Origin: Glandiceps talaboti
Taxonomy: Eukaryota > Hemichordata > Enteropneusta > Spengelidae
Length of the DNA: 64,000 nucleotides
NCBI RefSeq assembly: GCF_964340395.1
Contig: NC_135559.1
Location: forward strand, 6,803,259-6,867,258
Direction: 5' to 3'
Shown: one piece after another, positions 61,380 to 64,000 of the stretch
Layout of the letters: every line of letters starts with the position of its first letter
Position numbering within the stretch: the first letter of the stretch is position 1
Translations under genes and position numbers: made by a program
Notes under the pieces: generated by a model
Database searches by the model: none
Told to the model about the DNA's origin: nothing
The model's input: only the letters and a program-made list of their open reading frames with translations

Positions 61380-62820
61380 CTTAATCATAATATCATAAAC
61401 CCTGCACTATATTGAATCATCTGTGTGTCAAATGTATTTGTGTAGCTGTACACACACATGTACAAGTATGGTGCGATATTGCCAATCAAACTGATTTTTG
61501 AGTCCACACCAAAAATTCAGCACCTCTCAATGAATTATAATTTCCAATTTTTACTGATGATATAGGCCTCCAATTGACATATACAATGTCTAATTATTAG
61601 GATTTCAAGAATTTTCATTGAAGGTATTGTTGGTTGTCTGTTCCGAAAAAAATTATACCCAGTACCAGCTTGTGCAGTTTTAACAAACATAATGCAAACC
61701 CAGATATTTTCGTCACTAGAAAAATTTGTGTTTTTGAAGTCCAGCTATTTTTTAAAGACAAATTTTTTACTAATTACCTGACTGTTACATTGTGTTCATG
61801 GAGAAAGAAGGTATTTTAGTGACTACATATTTTTTGCATTTTTGTCGTCCAGTGAAACAGGCGAAAATAATTCTTTCGCCAAAATTTCCAGATTTCAATT
61901 ACAGATAACAGATGGCTTGTTCTACACAAATACACTACATCATGTATCCCACATAACCCAAGTCATCAACTTGTTAAGTACTATACATATTAATTTCTGT
62001 AATCTCTGCCATCAATTATTACAGTTTATCTTACATTACGTTACATGATAACACTATGTCCGAAATCATTTTTACTCCATACTTTGTTTATTTTAAGAGA
62101 GAAATTTTAAAAGCCCGATATACTGTTATTTAGGATACATGGCATTACTGTCACATTATATATATTTATAGTTGTGAAAGGTGATATGTCATATCCATCT
62201 ACTTAAGTGAAACATAAAACTCTACTGACTGACATCTACACTGTTATTGTTATCAAAGTTGCACTAGCTGCAACTGGAAAATTTTTTGAAACTTTTATTT
62301 TAGATTATGACACACTCGAAATATCACACACTGAACAGTGTTTTTTCCTACGGTAGGGAACCCTCAGTGTTTTCGTTACGATGTGGGAACCATGGTAACA
62401 GACAGGGGTAAATTTGGTAAAACTGGCACATTTCCAATATATTGTTACTGTAACAGACTACAGTAATATAATTTTGGTGAGGAACCCCTCAGTAACATGT
62501 CTGGGGAACTCAGGTAAGTTTTACCTACTTACAGCCCTTAAAAAAACTGACCCTGGTAACAGAAAGGGAGAAAGGAGGTAAAGTGGCAGTGTTTCCCCAT
62601 AGAGTCTATGGTAATTTCATTTGGGAACCATATAAAATGACATGGGAACCCCAGATTTTACCTACTTACCGCCCTTAGCGAAAACACTGGAACGATATTA
62701 AATCACTTGTGAGTTAACATATTTGTGCAGCTGTACGCATTAACACAGTACAATAAATCCTATCAAATTGATTTTTGGGTCCACACCCTAAAATCAGCAA
62801 CCCTACAGCATATCATCATT
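61380..62820. repeat. Interspersed repeat family F, two copies
   Basis: CATATTTGTGCAGCTGTACG, then GTACAATAAATCCTATCAAA, then TTGATTTTTGGGTCCACACC. The copies are at about 61380-61520 and 62690-62820. Others at 13987-14165, 31865-31975 and 41860-41935. Confidence 0.55.
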
Positions 62821-63659
62821 TCAACTTGTTAGTGTTATAGATAATATCGAAATGTAATTAATATGTAAACAGTCTAATAATTGAATGGATATTTTAACAA
62901 ATTTCCGTGATTATATTATTGATTGTCTGATTGATAAAATCAAGCTCTAGTTACAACTAGTGGCGCTTTGTCAAAACTATTGCATAGCAACGCTTCATAC
63001 CAATCACTTTACTATAAATTATCTAAAGAAGACAGTATGTTCTTGAACAGTATACATTGTATATACAATCATTTTTCAGATTGGTGACAGGGTTTGAACT
63101 TAGCTGTGGTCTGGCATACTAGAACCACTGAAATGGTAGTCAACATGGACCACCAGTCTTAGAGACTAAAATATGAACCACCAAAATCTAAAATGAGTGG
63201 TCCTCTAGCTCTTTACAACCCTGTTTGACGATCTAGTAGATGGTTCTATATACTAAGATGGACAAACGAAAAGTCAAAAAATCAAAATGTCAGTTAAGAT
63301 ATCAGAAAAGTGTAGTAATAGTATGAGTTATTCAAATCTACAGGTAGGCTATATTTTATTTACTATATATAAGTCTATGGGTTATTCAGTCACTCACAAG
63401 TACACATGTGTACATCATACTACATGTAATTGTAAAATGACCTGGATATGTAGACAAGAATGTTAAAGATCTCTAAATGTGGAACATGTGTACGTGACAT
63501 TCCATACCATCTTTCAATGAATCATGTTTCACTTTAATTGTTCAATATTGTACCACATACTCTCAATGGAACTATAAATACTGTATATACTTGGATCATA
63601 TTATCCTTATACCCTTGGCACAATGTTATCCATCATTCCATCTATAGTGTACACATTAT

Positions 63660-63720
63660 ATATTATATTATATTATATCATACACACATACATGTATATA
63701 TATATATTTATATATATATA
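63660..63720. repeat. AT-rich microsatellite
   Basis: TATTA and TATA units leading directly into the palindrome. Confidence 0.85.
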
Positions 63721-63857
63721 GTTTTGGTAGTACTGGAACTCTTTCTTGGGTGTAACTCGGAGTTTCACGCATATTGCGATCATCAGACCTGATGATCGCA
63801 ATATGCGTGAAACTCCGAGTTACACCCAAGAAAGAGTTCCAGTACTACCAAAACTAT
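63718..63857. repeat. Perfect 68-bp inverted repeat with a 4-base loop
   Basis: Left arm 63718-63785 is the exact reverse complement of 63790-63857; the loop is GACC. Each arm contains CTGATGA ... GAAAC in the sense or antisense orientation. It is bounded by AT microsatellites. Confidence 0.95.
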
Positions 63858-63912
63858 TACGCTCTGCCACTGCGGTATAGAGCACTGTCTTATAGCAGAT
63901 TGATACTCACCG

Positions 63913-63917
<5 letters not shown>

Positions 63918-64000
<83 letters not shown>
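63918..64000. repeat. (TA)n microsatellite running off the window
   Basis: At least 83 bp of pure TA. Confidence 0.98.

Larger units (their letters stand above)
60064..63650. other. Region upstream of the PPP2R3A N-terminal exon
   Basis: No supported gene. Short open frames at 60064-60231 and 60368-60610 on the plus strand have no recognisable homolog. The interval contains one SINE (61160-61325), copies of an interspersed repeat with TTGATTTTTGGGTCCACACC (about 61380-61520 and 62690-62820), and degenerate repeats of the GGGGTTCCC type (62330-62700). Confidence 0.5.

Overview
This is nuclear DNA from an animal. Genes are split by GT-AG introns of roughly 0.1 to 20 kb, and the space between exons is AT-rich and crowded with microsatellites, minisatellites, tRNA-derived SINEs, foldback/MITE-like elements and LINE fragments. 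The species cannot be fixed from the window. Repeat style and the slowly evolving proteins suggest a marine invertebrate bilaterian (an ambulacrarian, mollusc or brachiopod are all possible).

Layout. (1) 1966-11437, minus strand: a complete propionyl-CoA carboxylase beta subunit gene (PCCB). I could join 15 coding exons with consistent splice phases into a 542-residue mitochondrial protein. (2) 11438-11890: a 453-bp divergent promoter carrying E2F, CRE and CCAAT motifs, with a YY1-type motif that contains the PCCB start codon. (3) 11891-12961, plus strand: a compact single-exon MSL2 (RING plus CXC, 356 residues). (4) 12962-21693: about 8.7 kb between convergent genes, probably including the MSL2 3' UTR, with several repeats. 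(5) 21694-60063, minus strand: PPP2R3A, the B'' regulatory subunit of protein phosphatase 2A. Twelve contiguous core exons give 473 residues in one frame. There is also an N-terminal exon of the long PR130-like form and one uncertain exon between them. (6) Inside its 19.9-kb intron, on the opposite strand, lies a small gene with a TATA box, a 5' UTR exon and a coding exon. It encodes a secreted, glutamate-rich repeat protein that I do not recognise. (7) 60064-64000: probably upstream of PPP2R3A, no convincing gene, ending in a perfect 68-bp palindrome and a long (TA)n run.

The order and orientation PPP2R3A, MSL2, PCCB (convergent, then divergent) is, to my knowledge, the same as on human chromosome 3q22, so this looks like an ancient conserved block.

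The most unusual observation is that three exon-intron boundaries have been copied into neighbouring intron sequence. A PPP2R3A acceptor plus 29 bases of its exon became a 39-bp in-frame minisatellite. The PCCB exon 4 donor became a roughly 21-bp array of splice-donor-like units. The PCCB exon 11 end has a decayed duplicate with an intact donor. The two genes therefore carry arrays of decoy or potential alternative splice sites beside real exons.
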